Assembly (NCBI GenBank): GCA_963788215.1
Contig: CAWBFX010000010.1
Coordinates: 62,001 to 126,000, forward strand
Source: AC-32 sp963788215
GTDB lineage: Bacteria > Actinomycetota > Thermoleophilia > Gaiellales > Gaiellaceae
Length of the DNA: 64,000 nucleotides
Direction of reading: 5' to 3'
In this document: positions 17,585 through 26,938 of the stretch, piece after piece
How the letters are laid out: every line of letters starts with the position of its first letter
Position numbering within the stretch: the stretch's first letter is position 1
The notes under the pieces: generated by a model
Database searches by the model: none
What the model was told of the DNA's origin: nothing
Seen by the model: only the letters and a program-made list of their open reading frames with translations
Program-made: the position numbers and the translations under genes

Positions 17585-19432
17585 TTAGCGCGCGCTGACC
17601 GTCGCCTCGACCAGCGAGCGGGCGGCTTCCGAGATGTGGTCCGCGTCGATTCCGGCGGCGGCGAGGAGCTCGGCAGGCTTGCCTGAGCCGGGCATCTCGC
17701 GCACCGCGAGCCGCACCACCCGCGCCGGGCTCTCGCCGTCCGAGAGCGCCTCGAGCACGGCGTCGCCGATGCCGCCCTCTGGCCAGTGGTCCTCGACGGT
17801 CAGGATCCGGCCGCCGGTCGCCTCGGCCGCCGCGCGCAGCGTCGCCGCGTCCACGGGCTTGACCGAGTAGAGGTCGATCACCCGCGCGTCGATGCCTTCC
17901 GCGGCGAGCTGGTCGGCGGCCTTCAGGGACTCGTGCAGCGTGATGCCGGCAGCGACGATCGCGACGTCCTCGCCCTGGCGCAGAACACGCGAGCCGCCGA
18001 TCGGGAAGTCCTCGTCCGCGCCGTAGACGGTCGGCGTAGCCGCACGCGTCGTCCGCATGAAGACGATCCCCTCGCGGTCGGCCATCTCCGCGACCAGCTT
18101 CGCCGTCTGGTTCGCGTCGCACGGATAGAGCACCGTCGAGCCGTGAACGGCGCGCATCGACGCGAGGTCCTCCAGCGCCATCTGCGACGGCCCGTCCTCG
18201 CCGATCGAGACACCTGCGTGCGAGCCGCAGAGCCGGATGTCCGCCTGGCTGATCGCCGCCATGCGGACGAAGTCGTAGGCGCGCGAGAAGAAGGCCGCGA
18301 ACGTCGAGGCGAACGGCTTCCAGCCTCGCGTCTGCAGCCCGACGGCCGCCGCGACCATCTGCTGCTCGGCGATGTACATCTCGAAGTAGCGGTCGGGATG
18401 GGCGTCGCGGAAGATCTCGGCGTAGGTCGAGTTCGAGACCTCGCCGTCGAGCGCGACCACGTCGCCTTGCGCGGAGCCCAGCGCCGCCAGCGCGTCGCCG
18501 TACGCGCGCCGCGTCGCCACCTCCTCGCCGAGCTCCCAGGTGGGAAGCTCGAGCGGGCCGCTCGTCTCGAAGACGTGCCGCTCGCCGGCCTCCGGCTTCG
18601 CCACGTCGACGACGATGTTCCGCTCGCCGCCGAGCTCGGCGACGGCCTCCTCCGGGTGGTCGAGCGCCTTGCCGTGCCAGCCGGGCTGGTCCTCGACCTC
18701 TTTCACGCCTTTGCCCTTGACGGTCCGGGCGACGATCACCGTCGGCTTGCCCTGCTCGGCGGTGGCCTCGCCGTAGGCGCGATCGATCGCCTCGACATCG
18801 TGGCCGTCGATCTCGATCGTGTGCCAGCCGAACGCGCGGGCGCGATCGGCGTAGGAGTCGAGATCCCAGCCGTGCATCGTCTCCCCGCGCTGGCCGAACT
18901 TGTTGACGTCGATGATCGCAATCAGGTTGTCGAGCCCGTAGAAGGCGGCGTGCTCGAAGGCCTCCCACATCGAGCCCTCGGCCATCTCGCTGTCGCCGCA
19001 GAGCACCCAGACGCGATACGGCAGCCGGTCGAGCTTCTTGCCGGCGAGCGCCATCCCGACCGCGAACGGCAGGCCCTGCCCGAGCGAGCCGGTGGCGACG
19101 TCGACCCACGGAATCGCGGGAGTCGGGTGGCCCTGCATGCGCGAGCCGAAGGTGCGGAAGGTCAGGAGCTCCTCGTCCGAGATCGCGCCGGCCGCCTTGT
19201 AGAGCGAGTAGAGCAGCGGCGACGCGTGTCCTTTCGAGAAGACGAGGTGGTCGTTCGCCGGGTCGTGCGGCTCGTCGAAGTCGTAGCGCAGGTACTTGTC
19301 CAGCAGCACGGCCATCAGGTCGGCCGCGGACATCGACGAGGTCGGGTGGCCGGACTTGGTGACGGCGACGCAGCGGATCGAGTCCACCCGCAGCTGCTGT
19401 CCCAGCTCTCGCCAGCGCTCGGCCTCAGTCAT
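17585..19432 (-). CDS. tkt: Transketolase
   Basis: 615 residues from ATG 19432 (MTEAERWRELGQQLRV). It transfers two-carbon ketol units between sugar phosphates using thiamine diphosphate. Visible features are the early SGHPTSS loop, FSKGHASPLLY, the ThDP/metal region CGDSEMAEGSMWEA through IDVNKFGQ, and the pyrimidine-binding domain with AEQQMVAAAVGL and FSRAYDFVRM. The C-terminal domain begins around residue 480. The gene diverges from rpiB with 22 bp between starts and a TACGTT box seven bases before its ATG. Confidence 0.95.
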   Translation of the reverse strand: MTEAERWRELGQQLRVDSIRCVAVTKSGHPTSSMSAADLMAVLLDKYLRYDFDEPHDPANDHLVFSKGHASPLLYSLYKAAGAISDEELLTFRTFGSRMQGHPTPAIPWVDVATGSLGQGLPFAVGMALAGKKLDRLPYRVWVLCGDSEMAEGSMWEAFEHAAFYGLDNLIAIIDVNKFGQRGETMHGWDLDSYADRARAFGWHTIEIDGHDVEAIDRAYGEATAEQGKPTVIVARTVKGKGVKEVEDQPGWHGKALDHPEEAVAELGGERNIVVDVAKPEAGERHVFETSGPLELPTWELGEEVATRRAYGDALAALGSAQGDVVALDGEVSNSTYAEIFRDAHPDRYFEMYIAEQQMVAAAVGLQTRGWKPFASTFAAFFSRAYDFVRMAAISQADIRLCGSHAGVSIGEDGPSQMALEDLASMRAVHGSTVLYPCDANQTAKLVAEMADREGIVFMRTTRAATPTVYGADEDFPIGGSRVLRQGEDVAIVAAGITLHESLKAADQLAAEGIDARVIDLYSVKPVDAATLRAAAEATGGRILTVEDHWPEGGIGDAVLEALSDGESPARVVRLAVREMPGSGKPAELLAAAGIDADHISEAARSLVEATVSAR

Positions 19433-19454
19433 CCCGGGTAACGTAACGGTCCTG
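19433..19454. promoter_or_regulatory. 22-bp divergent tkt/rpiB promoter
   Basis: The minus strand has TACGTT (19445-19440) seven bases before the tkt ATG. The plus strand has TAACGT (19439-19444) or the TAACGG that shares the same TA (19444-19449), before the rpiB ATG at 19455. All -10 information is packed between the two start codons, so both mRNAs should be leaderless or nearly so. Confidence 0.45.
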
Positions 19455-19913
19455 ATGAAGGTCGCGGTTGCCTTCGACCACCGCGGCGTCAAGCTGCGGG
19501 AGCGCGTGCTGGCGGAGCTCGAGTCCCTCGGGCATGAGCCGGTCGATCTCGGCACCGACAAGACCGAGCCGCGGATCGACTACCCGGACAAGGCGCGCGA
19601 GGTGGGCGAGGCGATCCGCAGCGGCGACGCCGAGCGCGCGGTGCTCGTCTGCGGGTCGGGCGTGGGGGCTTCGGTTGCGGCGAACAAGCTGCCCGGAATC
19701 CGCGCGGCGGTCTGCCACGACATCTACTCCGCCCACCAGGGCGTAGAGCACGACGACATGAACGTCCTGTGCCTCGGCTCGGAGGTGATCGGCGCGGAGC
19801 TGGCAGCCGAGCTGGTGCGCGCATTCGTTTCCGCCCGCTTCGACGGGGGAGAGCGCTACGTGCGCAGGCTTGAGAAGATCGAGGAGATGGAAGGGGAGAA
19901 GACCTATGGCTAG
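19455..19913 (+). CDS. rpiB: Ribose-5-phosphate isomerase B
   Basis: 152 residues beginning MKVAVAFDHRG. RpiB interconverts ribose 5-phosphate and ribulose 5-phosphate. The family motifs AFDHRG, GTDKTEPRIDYPD, the catalytic-region VLVCGSGVGASVAANK and NVLCLGSEVIG are all present. An earlier in-frame start would lie inside divergent tkt. It overlaps tal by eight bases and leads the non-oxidative/oxidative pentose phosphate operon. Confidence 0.94.
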   Translation: MKVAVAFDHRGVKLRERVLAELESLGHEPVDLGTDKTEPRIDYPDKAREVGEAIRSGDAERAVLVCGSGVGASVAANKLPGIRAAVCHDIYSAHQGVEHDDMNVLCLGSEVIGAELAAELVRAFVSARFDGGERYVRRLEKIEEMEGEKTYG

Positions 19914-21009
19914 TCGTCTGCAGGAGCTGTCCAAGCTGGGCCAGAGCGTCTGGATCGACTACCTCTCGCGCCGCCTCGTCCACGAGGGCGAGCTCGAGAA
20001 CCTGATGCGCGAGCACGCCGTCGTCGGCATCACCTCGAACCCGACGATCTTTCAGAAGGCGATCGCCGAGGGGAACGCGTACGACGACCAGCTGCGCGAG
20101 GTGCTCGCCGAGGAGGACGACGCGAAGGAGGTCTTCCTCAAGCTCGCGGTCAAGGACGTCCAGGACGCGTGCGACCTCCTGCGCGAGGTCTGGGACGGCG
20201 GCCACGGGCAGGACGGCTACGTCTCGATCGAGGTCGACCCGAACCTCGCCTCCGACACACAGGCCACGACGGACGAGGCGCAGCGGCTGCACGAGCTCGT
20301 CGACCGGCCGAACTGCTTCGTGAAGATCCCCGCGACCCAGGCCGGGCTCGGGTCGATCGAGGAGATGATCGCCCGCGGCCGCAACATCAACGTCACGCTG
20401 ATCTTCTCACTGCAGCGCTACTCGGAGGTCGTCGAGGCCTACCTGCGCGGGCTCGAGCGGCTGGTCGAGGCTGGCGGCGACCCGTCCAACGTCGCATCGG
20501 TCGCGAGCTTCTTTGTCTCTCGCGTCGACACCGAGGCCGACCGGCGGCTCGAGGAGGCCGGCGCGCCCAAGGAACTGCAGGGCAAGCTCGCGATCGCGAA
20601 CGCGAAGCTCGCCTACGAGCGCTACAAGGAGCTCCACTCCGGCTCGCGCTGGGAGGCTCTTGAGGCGAAGGGCGCGCGGAAGCAGCGCTGCCTCTGGGCC
20701 TCGACGTCGACCAAGAACCCCGACTACCGCGACGTGGTCTACGTCGAGGAGCTGATCGGCCCTGAGACCGTGAACACGATGCCGGAGGAGACGATCGAGG
20801 CATTCGAGGACCACGGCGAGGTCGCGCCCACCCTCGAGCGGAACGTCGACGAGGCGCACCGCGTCTTCGACCAGGTCGCGGAGGCCGGCGTCGACTACGA
20901 CGACGTAGTCGAGACCCTCGAGCGCGAGGGCGTGCAGAAGTTCGCCGACTCGTTCAAGGAGCTCCTGGACGGCATCCGCTCGAAGCGCGGCGAGCTCGTC
21001 TCTGCCTGA
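19906..21009 (+). CDS. tal: Transaldolase
   Basis: 367 residues, the length of the actinobacterial/cyanobacterial type. ATG 19906 has AAGGGGAG upstream. It transfers a dihydroxyacetone unit via a Lys Schiff base; the Lys is in CFVKIPAT (about residue 144). Other motifs are GITSNPTIFQKA, NVTLIFSLQRY and WASTSTKNPDY. The gene lies in the pentose phosphate operon between rpiB and a small hydrolase gene. Confidence 0.94.
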   Translation: MASRLQELSKLGQSVWIDYLSRRLVHEGELENLMREHAVVGITSNPTIFQKAIAEGNAYDDQLREVLAEEDDAKEVFLKLAVKDVQDACDLLREVWDGGHGQDGYVSIEVDPNLASDTQATTDEAQRLHELVDRPNCFVKIPATQAGLGSIEEMIARGRNINVTLIFSLQRYSEVVEAYLRGLERLVEAGGDPSNVASVASFFVSRVDTEADRRLEEAGAPKELQGKLAIANAKLAYERYKELHSGSRWEALEAKGARKQRCLWASTSTKNPDYRDVVYVEELIGPETVNTMPEETIEAFEDHGEVAPTLERNVDEAHRVFDQVAEAGVDYDDVVETLEREGVQKFADSFKELLDGIRSKRGELVSA

Positions 21010-21019
21010 GGCCGCGAGC

Positions 21020-21804
21020 GTGGGGCTGTACGCGGAGGTCGCCGGCGAGGGGCCGGAGATCGTCCTCTTCCACGAAGGCATCTGCGACAGCCGGATGTGG
21101 GATCCGCAGTGGGAGGCGTTCACGCGGTCGCATCGCGTGCTTCGCTTCGACTTCCGCGGCTACGGCAAGACGCCGCTCTCTCCGCGGCAAGCACGCCGCC
21201 GCGCAGGACGTGATCGACCTGCTCGACGAGCACGGGTTCGAGCGGGCCGCGCTCGTCGGGCGTCTCGCTCGGCGGCCGCGTCGCGCTCGAGGTCGCGCTT
21301 GCCCAACCGGAGCGGGTCTCGGCGCTCGTCCTCGTCGGCTCCGGGCTTCCCGGCCACGACTGGTCCGAAGAGATGAAGGCGAGCTGGGAGGAGGAAGAGG
21401 CCGAGTTCAACAAGGGCGATCTCGACGCCGCGGTCGAGGTGACGCTGCGCACCTGGGTGGACGGCCCGCGCCGCAAGCCGGAAGACGTCGACGCCGACGT
21501 CCGCGCCCGGGTGGGCGAGATGCAACGGCGCGCGTTCGAGCTCTACCAGGAGGTCGGCGACGACGCAGAGGAGGAGCTGCTGGTCGCAGACGTGGCCGAC
21601 CGGCTCAGCGAGATCCAGGCGCCTACCCTCGTGGTCGTCGGCGCGGAGGACGTGCCCGACATCCACGCGATCGCCGACAAGCTCGCAAGCGAGATCCCCG
21701 GCGCCCGCCGCGCGACGATCGAAAACGCGGCGCACGTGCCGAGTATGGAGCGTCCCGAAGAGTTCGAGCAGCTCGTGCTCGGCTTCATCGAGGAGGCCGC
21801 GTGA
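21020..21804 (+). CDS. Alpha/beta hydrolase, two frame breaks (about 21185 and 21261)
   Basis: GTG at 21020 gives GLYAEVAGEGPEIVLFHEG. Removing one base near 21185 and one near 21261 restores a 260-residue alpha/beta hydrolase. The nucleophile elbow GVSLGG follows the second break, and the late Asp/His region reads TLVVVGAEDVPD and ENAAHVPSMERP. Substrate unknown; location between tal and pgi suggests co-transcription only, although a sugar lactone or ester is conceivable. The stop overlaps the pgi GTG by four bases. Both breaks are insertions, like most others in this window. Confidence 0.7.
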
Positions 21805-24152
21805 GCGCCGTCGCGCCCGGCGAGATGGTCGAGCGCGTCTGGGCGCGCGACGCGACGCTCTGGACCGGCGCGGACGAGGCCAAGTGGCTGGGCTGGCTGG
21901 ACGAGCCGATGCGGATGCGCGCGCGCGTGGCCGACCTGCAGCGCTTCGCCGAGGAGATCACCGCGCCCGGCGTGATCGACACCTTCGTCCTGATGGGCAT
22001 GGGCGGCTCGAGCCTCGCGCCGCACGTGCTCAAGAAGACCTTCGACGCGAGCGGCTTCCACGTCCTCGACACAACGCATCCCGCGATGATTCGCCACTCG
22101 ACCGCGAGCCTGGATCTCGAGCGCACGCTGTTCATCGCGTCGTCGAAGTCCGGGACGACCCTCGAGACCCGTTGCCACCTCGACTACTTCTGGGCCAAGG
22201 CCGGCAAGCGCGGCGAGTACTTCGCGGCCGTCACCGATCCTGGCTCGGAGCTCGAGGCCCTCGCGAAGGAGCGCGGGTTCGCCGCGGTCTTCGACGGCGA
22301 GCCGACCATCGGCGGGCGCTACTCGGCGCTGTCGGCGTTCGGAATCGTTCCGGCCGCGCTGATGGGCATCGACCTCGAGCGCCTGCTCGAGCGCGTCGAC
22401 GAGATGGTCGAAGCCTGCCACGGCGCCGAGGGCAACCCCGGGCTCGAGCTCGGGCTCGAGCTCGGCAACGGCTGGCAGGACGGGCGCGACAAGGTGACGA
22501 TCAACCCGAACCCGGGCGACTTCGGCCTCTGGGCCGAGCAGCTGCTCGCCGAGTCCACCGGCAAGGAGGGCAAGGGCCTCGTGCCCGCGCCCGGCGAGAG
22601 CCCCGACGGGCCCGACCGGCTCGCGCCCGAGGTGCGCCTGCCCTCGCCGTACGAGCTCGGCCAGGAGTTCTTCCGCTGGGAGTTCGCGACCGCCGTCGCC
22701 GGCTCGATCCTCGGGATCAATCCCTTCGACCAGCCGAACGTGCAGGCGGCGAAGGACAAGACGAACGAAGTGCTCGCGACCGGCAAGGAGCCCGACGTCG
22801 AGCCGCGCGGGTCGCTCGACGAGCTGCTTGCGCAGGCGCAGCCCGGCGACTACGTCTGCATCCAGGCGTTCATCGACCCGATGCGTGAGGCCGAGCTCGA
22901 ACCGCTGATCGCCCGCGCCCGGGAGACGGGCTGCGTCGTCACGCACGGCCTGGGGCCGCGCTACCTGCACTCGACGGGGCAGCTGCACAAGGGCGGGCCG
23001 GACACCGGCCTCTTCGTCCAGGTCGTAGACGATCCGGGCGACGAGGTCTCGATCCCGGGCAAGAAGTTCGGCTTCCGGCGCTTGATCCGCGCGCAGGCGG
23101 CCGGCGACCTCGCCTCGCTTGAAGAGCGCGGCCGAAAGATCGTCCGCGTCAGATTGGAGGAGCCTCTAGTGCAGCTCGGAATGGTTGGTCTGGGCCGGAT
23201 GGGCGGGAACATGACGAAGCGGCTCGCGGCCGCCGGCCACGACGTCAAGACGTTCGACCCGCAGGTCGAGTCGACCGCGTCGTCGCTCGAGGAGCTCGCG
23301 GCGCAGCTCGACAAGCCGCGCTCGGTCTGGCTGATGATCCCGGCGGGGATCGTCGATCGCGTCGTCGGCGAGCTCGCGCCGCACCTCGAGGAGGGCGACA
23401 CGATCGTCGACGGCGGCAACTCCTACTACGTCGACGACCTGCGCCGCCAGCACGAGCTTCGGGACACCGGGATCCACTACGTGGACGTCGGTGTCAGCGG
23501 CGGGGTCTGGGGTCTCGAGCGCGGGTACTGCCTGATGGTTGGCGGCGACGACGAAGCGGTCGAGCGGCTCCGGACGGTGCTCGAGACACTGGCGCCGGGT
23601 ACCGACGCCGCCGCCCGCACGCCGGGCCGCGACGGCGATCCCGCGCCCGAGGAGCAGGGATGGCTCCACTGCGGCCAGACCGGGGCCGGCCACTTCGTGA
23701 AGATGGTCCACAACGGGATCGAGTACGGGATCATGCAGGCCTACTCCGAGGGGCTGAACGTGTTGAAGCACGCGAACATCGGCCTCCACGACCAGGCGCC
23801 GGACGCCGAGACCGCGCCGCTCCGCGACCCCGATCACTACAAGTACGAGCTCGACCTCGCCGCGATCACGGAGCTCTGGCGCCGCGGCTCGGTGATCTCG
23901 TCGTGGCTCCTCGACCTGACGGCCCAGGCGCTGCACGAGTCTCCGATGCTCGAGGACTACGCCGGACGCGTGAGCGACTCCGGCGAAGGCCGCTGGACGG
24001 TGCAGGCCGCCGTCGAGGAGGGCGTCCCGGTCCCGGTGCTCTCGGCGTCGCTGTTCGACCGCTTCTCGTCGCGGGGCGAAGCCGACTTCGGCAACCGCGT
24101 CCTCTCAGCGATGCGAAACGCCTTCGGGGGCCACCTAGAGAAGAGCGGCTAG
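21801..24152 (+). CDS. pgi-gnd: Glucose-6-phosphate isomerase and 6-phosphogluconate dehydrogenase in one open frame
   Basis: A continuous 783-residue frame from GTG 21801. Residues 1-456 are phosphoglucose isomerase (MGMGGSSLAPHVL, ASSKSGTTLET, TIGGRYSALSAFG). Residues 457-783 are a short-type decarboxylating 6-phosphogluconate dehydrogenase (LGMVGLGRMGGNM, DGGNSYYVDD, GAGHFVKMVHNGIEYG). At the junction GGAGG precedes CTAGTG, whose GTG (23169) matches the normal gnd start, and a TAG lies one frame over. Removing a single upstream base would restore a pgi stop overlapping gnd, as at other junctions here. So the fusion may be an indel artefact; a real fusion cannot be excluded. Confidence 0.85.
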   Translation: MSAVAPGEMVERVWARDATLWTGADEAKWLGWLDEPMRMRARVADLQRFAEEITAPGVIDTFVLMGMGGSSLAPHVLKKTFDASGFHVLDTTHPAMIRHSTASLDLERTLFIASSKSGTTLETRCHLDYFWAKAGKRGEYFAAVTDPGSELEALAKERGFAAVFDGEPTIGGRYSALSAFGIVPAALMGIDLERLLERVDEMVEACHGAEGNPGLELGLELGNGWQDGRDKVTINPNPGDFGLWAEQLLAESTGKEGKGLVPAPGESPDGPDRLAPEVRLPSPYELGQEFFRWEFATAVAGSILGINPFDQPNVQAAKDKTNEVLATGKEPDVEPRGSLDELLAQAQPGDYVCIQAFIDPMREAELEPLIARARETGCVVTHGLGPRYLHSTGQLHKGGPDTGLFVQVVDDPGDEVSIPGKKFGFRRLIRAQAAGDLASLEERGRKIVRVRLEEPLVQLGMVGLGRMGGNMTKRLAAAGHDVKTFDPQVESTASSLEELAAQLDKPRSVWLMIPAGIVDRVVGELAPHLEEGDTIVDGGNSYYVDDLRRQHELRDTGIHYVDVGVSGGVWGLERGYCLMVGGDDEAVERLRTVLETLAPGTDAAARTPGRDGDPAPEEQGWLHCGQTGAGHFVKMVHNGIEYGIMQAYSEGLNVLKHANIGLHDQAPDAETAPLRDPDHYKYELDLAAITELWRRGSVISSWLLDLTAQALHESPMLEDYAGRVSDSGEGRWTVQAAVEEGVPVPVLSASLFDRFSSRGEADFGNRVLSAMRNAFGGHLEKSG
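23155..23171 (+). promoter_or_regulatory. Internal ribosome site and GTG start of gnd
   Basis: TTGGAGG, then eight bases, then GTG at 23169-23171, opening VQLGMVGLGRMGG, the usual N-terminus of 6-phosphogluconate dehydrogenase. The element would be unnecessary in a true fusion, so its presence argues that gnd is translated separately. Confidence 0.6.
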
Positions 24153-24554
24153 GTGCGGCGTCTCCTCGTCGGACTCCTGGTTGCGGCCGCGCTGCTCGTG
24201 GTGCCGGCGGCGAGCGGAAAGGTCTTCAAGCCCGGCGACGTTCGCCTGTGCAACGCGAAACGCTGCGTCCCGATCCGCAACCGCGTCGTCCTCGCCAAGC
24301 TCGGCGGGTTCTACTACGGCAGCTATGCCCTGACCACGGTTCGCGCACCGGTTCATGGAGCTCCGTACTACGAGCTGCAGTTCCGGAACGGCTACGTGAC
24401 GGGCGTCGTCGCGACGCGGAGGCTCGACCACTTCCAGAGCCACGGCGTCAATGTGAACCGGTTCGCGAGCGGCCGGTGGTACGGGGTTCCGCCGCGCGTC
24501 TCGGCCGAGCTGCGCCGGCTGGCGGTCGGGCTCACCCCGTTGCGGCTCCGCTAA
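24153..24554 (+). CDS. Secreted hypothetical protein
   Basis: 133 residues from GTG 24153, immediately after the gnd stop. The N-terminus (VRRLLVGLLVAAALLVVPAASG) is a signal peptide. The mature part is basic, with two Cys (LCNAKRCVP), many aromatic residues and no recognised family. It sits inside the pentose phosphate operon between gnd and zwf but looks unrelated in function. One disulfide is likely. Confidence 0.6.
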   Translation: MRRLLVGLLVAAALLVVPAASGKVFKPGDVRLCNAKRCVPIRNRVVLAKLGGFYYGSYALTTVRAPVHGAPYYELQFRNGYVTGVVATRRLDHFQSHGVNVNRFASGRWYGVPPRVSAELRRLAVGLTPLRLR

Positions 24555-24561
24555 GGGCATC

Positions 24562-24567
24562 TAGGCT
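24562..24567 (+). promoter_or_regulatory. Leaderless -10 box of zwf
   Basis: TAGGCT ends seven bases before the zwf GTG at 24575; TTGCGG at 24540-24545 is a possible -35 with a 16-bp spacer. This suggests a second, internal promoter for the zwf-opcA part of the cluster. Confidence 0.45.
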
Positions 24568-24574
24568 TCGGGCC

Positions 24575-26101
24575 GTGGCGACAACGCAGGAGCCGGCGGC
24601 CGAGCAGGAGAACCCGCTCCTCGAAGGCCTGCGGCTTCGGCGCACGCCCGATCCGTGCGCACTCGTCATCTTCGGCGCCTCGGGCGACCTGACCAAGCGG
24701 AAGCTCTTCCCGGCGCTCTACTCGCTCGCTTTACGGCGGCTGCTGCCCGAGAAGTTCGGGATCGTCGGCGTGGCCCGCACCGAGGAGTCGGACGACCAGT
24801 TCCGCGAGGCGATGAAGGCCGCCGTTCAGGAGTTCGGCCGCGACGACTTCAAAGAGGAGACCTGGGACTGGCTCGCCGAGCGGATGCGCTACGTCGCGAC
24901 CGACTTCGCCGACGAGGCGGGCCAGCAGCAGGTTGTCTCGGCGCTGAACGAGCTCGACGAGCAGTACGGGACCGGCGGCAACCGCGTCTACTACTTCGCC
25001 GTCCCGCCGAGCGCGATCTCGACGCTCGTCCGCGAGATCGGCGAGCACCGCTCGAGCGAGGGCTGGACGCGCCTGATCATCGAGAAGCCGTTCGGCCACG
25101 ACCTGGCCTCCGCTCGCGAGCTCAACACTCAGCTGCAGGAGCATTTCGCCGAGAACGAGGTCTTCAGGATCGACCATTACCTCGGCAAGGAGACCGTCCA
25201 GAACCTGCTCGCCCTGCGCTTTGCGAACGGGATCTTCGAGCCGATCTGGAACCGCCAGTTCGTCGACCACGTCCAGATCACCGTCGCCGAGTCGATCGGG
25301 ATCGAGGGCCGCGCCGGCTTCTACGAGCAGGCGGGCGCGATCCGCGACATCTTCCAGAACCACCTGCTGCAGCTCGTCGCGCTGACGGCGATGGAGCCGC
25401 CGATCGACTTCACGGCCGAATCCGTGCGGAACGAGAAGGTCAAGGTGCTCATGGCGATGCACACGCCCGGCCCGAAGCACGTCGTCCGCGGCCAGTACGG
25501 GCCGGGGTTCGTCGAGGGCGAGGAGGTGCCGGGCTATCGCGACGAGGAGGGCGTCGCGCGCGACTCGATGACCGAGACCTTCGTCGCGGCCAAGCTCTTC
25601 GTCGACAACTGGCGCTGGGCCGACACGCCGTTCTACGTGCGCGCCGGCAAGCGGCTGGCACGGCGCGAGACGACGATCGCGATCGAGTTCAAGCGCGCCC
25701 CGCACCCGCCGTTCGAGGATTCGGCCGAGGAGGAGCTGCAGCCGAACGTGCTCGTCGTCCACATCCAGCCGGACGAGGGCGTCTCGCTCGAGTTCGCGGC
25801 GAAGGTGCCGGGCCAGGGGCTGACGCTGCGCACGGTGCACATGGATTTCCTCTACGGCGGCGCCTTCCGCACCGGGATCCCCGAGGCCTACGAGCGGCTG
25901 ATCCTCGACTGCCTGCTCGGGGACGCGACCCTTTTCACGCGCTCGGACGAGGTCGAGGAGCAGTGGTCGCTGGTGGACGCGATCGTGGCCGCCTGGCAGC
26001 GCGACCGGCCGGCGTTCCCGAACTACGAGTCGGGGACCTGGGGGCCGATCGGCGCGGACGAGCTGATCCGCCGCGACGGGCGATCATGGCGACGGCACTA
26101 G
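24575..26101 (+). CDS. zwf: Glucose-6-phosphate 1-dehydrogenase
   Basis: 508 residues, the usual length. It oxidises glucose 6-phosphate to 6-phosphogluconolactone with NADP. The nucleotide motif is IFGASGDLTKRKLFPAL (about residues 30-46), the active-site motif RIDHYLGKE (about 199-207), and EKPFGHDL lies before it. It overlaps opcA by 16 bases; OpcA is a known assembly or activation partner in cyanobacteria and actinobacteria. The GTG follows a close -10 box, so it may be leaderless. Confidence 0.95.
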   Translation: MATTQEPAAEQENPLLEGLRLRRTPDPCALVIFGASGDLTKRKLFPALYSLALRRLLPEKFGIVGVARTEESDDQFREAMKAAVQEFGRDDFKEETWDWLAERMRYVATDFADEAGQQQVVSALNELDEQYGTGGNRVYYFAVPPSAISTLVREIGEHRSSEGWTRLIIEKPFGHDLASARELNTQLQEHFAENEVFRIDHYLGKETVQNLLALRFANGIFEPIWNRQFVDHVQITVAESIGIEGRAGFYEQAGAIRDIFQNHLLQLVALTAMEPPIDFTAESVRNEKVKVLMAMHTPGPKHVVRGQYGPGFVEGEEVPGYRDEEGVARDSMTETFVAAKLFVDNWRWADTPFYVRAGKRLARRETTIAIEFKRAPHPPFEDSAEEELQPNVLVVHIQPDEGVSLEFAAKVPGQGLTLRTVHMDFLYGGAFRTGIPEAYERLILDCLLGDATLFTRSDEVEEQWSLVDAIVAAWQRDRPAFPNYESGTWGPIGADELIRRDGRSWRRH

Positions 26102-26934
26102 GCTCGATCGCCGAGATCGAGCGCGAGCTCGGCGCGCAGCGGATGTCCGAGTCGGGCGAGCCGATGCAGCGGACGAGCGTGATGACGCACCTCGCCTGGG
26201 TTCCGGAGCAGTGGGTCGAGGCCGCGGAGGACGTGCTCGCCGGTCTCGCCGAGCGGCACCCGTCGCGGACGATCGTGCTCGTGCCGGAGCCGGACGCCGA
26301 CGACGGGCTCGAGGCGCGCGTCGAGGTCGACTGCTACCCGGTCGGCGAGGACCGCAAGGTCTCGATGGAGACGATCCGGCTCAAACTGTGCGGAAACCGC
26401 GTGCAGGCGCCGGCGAGCGTGGTCGAGCCGCTGCTCCTGCCTGATCTACCCGTGTTCCTGCGCTGGCGCGGGCAGCCTCCCTTCGGGGACCGGTGCTTCG
26501 ACCAGCTCGTCGACACCGTCGACCGCCTGATCGTCGACAGCACCGAGTGGGCGGGCCTGCCGGAGGCCTACGCGCGGCTGGCGGAGATCTTCGACCGCGT
26601 GGCGGTCTCGGACATCGCCTGGGCTCGGACGAGCCGTTGGCGACCGCACCTGGCGACGCTGTGGCCGGGGATCGCCGACGTCTCGCGGATCAAGGTGAAG
26701 GGCACCGAGGCACAGGCGCACCTGCTGGCGGGTTGGCTCCGCTCGCGGCTGAAGCGTGCGATCGCCCTCGAGCACGAGCCCGCCGACCGGCTCGAAGGAG
26801 TCGAGCTCGACGGCGAGGCGGTGCCGTTCCCGCCGGGCGATCCGCCCAACCCAGCCGACGTGCTCAGCGACGAGCTCGAGCGCTACAGCCGCGACCGCGT
26901 CTACGAGGACGCGGTGCGAGCCGCGCGAATGTGA
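26086..26934 (+). CDS. opcA: Glucose-6-phosphate dehydrogenase assembly protein OpcA
   Basis: 282 residues, beginning within the last codons of zwf. The family pattern is visible: an early RTSVMTHLAWVP, a central LPDLPVFLRWRGQPPF, the VDSTEWAG segment, and a late WLRSRLKRAI. OpcA promotes oligomerisation or redox activation of G6PDH. Overlap with zwf ensures matched expression. No catalytic motif is expected. Confidence 0.92.
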   Translation: MATALGSIAEIERELGAQRMSESGEPMQRTSVMTHLAWVPEQWVEAAEDVLAGLAERHPSRTIVLVPEPDADDGLEARVEVDCYPVGEDRKVSMETIRLKLCGNRVQAPASVVEPLLLPDLPVFLRWRGQPPFGDRCFDQLVDTVDRLIVDSTEWAGLPEAYARLAEIFDRVAVSDIAWARTSRWRPHLATLWPGIADVSRIKVKGTEAQAHLLAGWLRSRLKRAIALEHEPADRLEGVELDGEAVPFPPGDPPNPADVLSDELERYSRDRVYEDAVRAARM

Positions 26935-26938
26935 CGTG

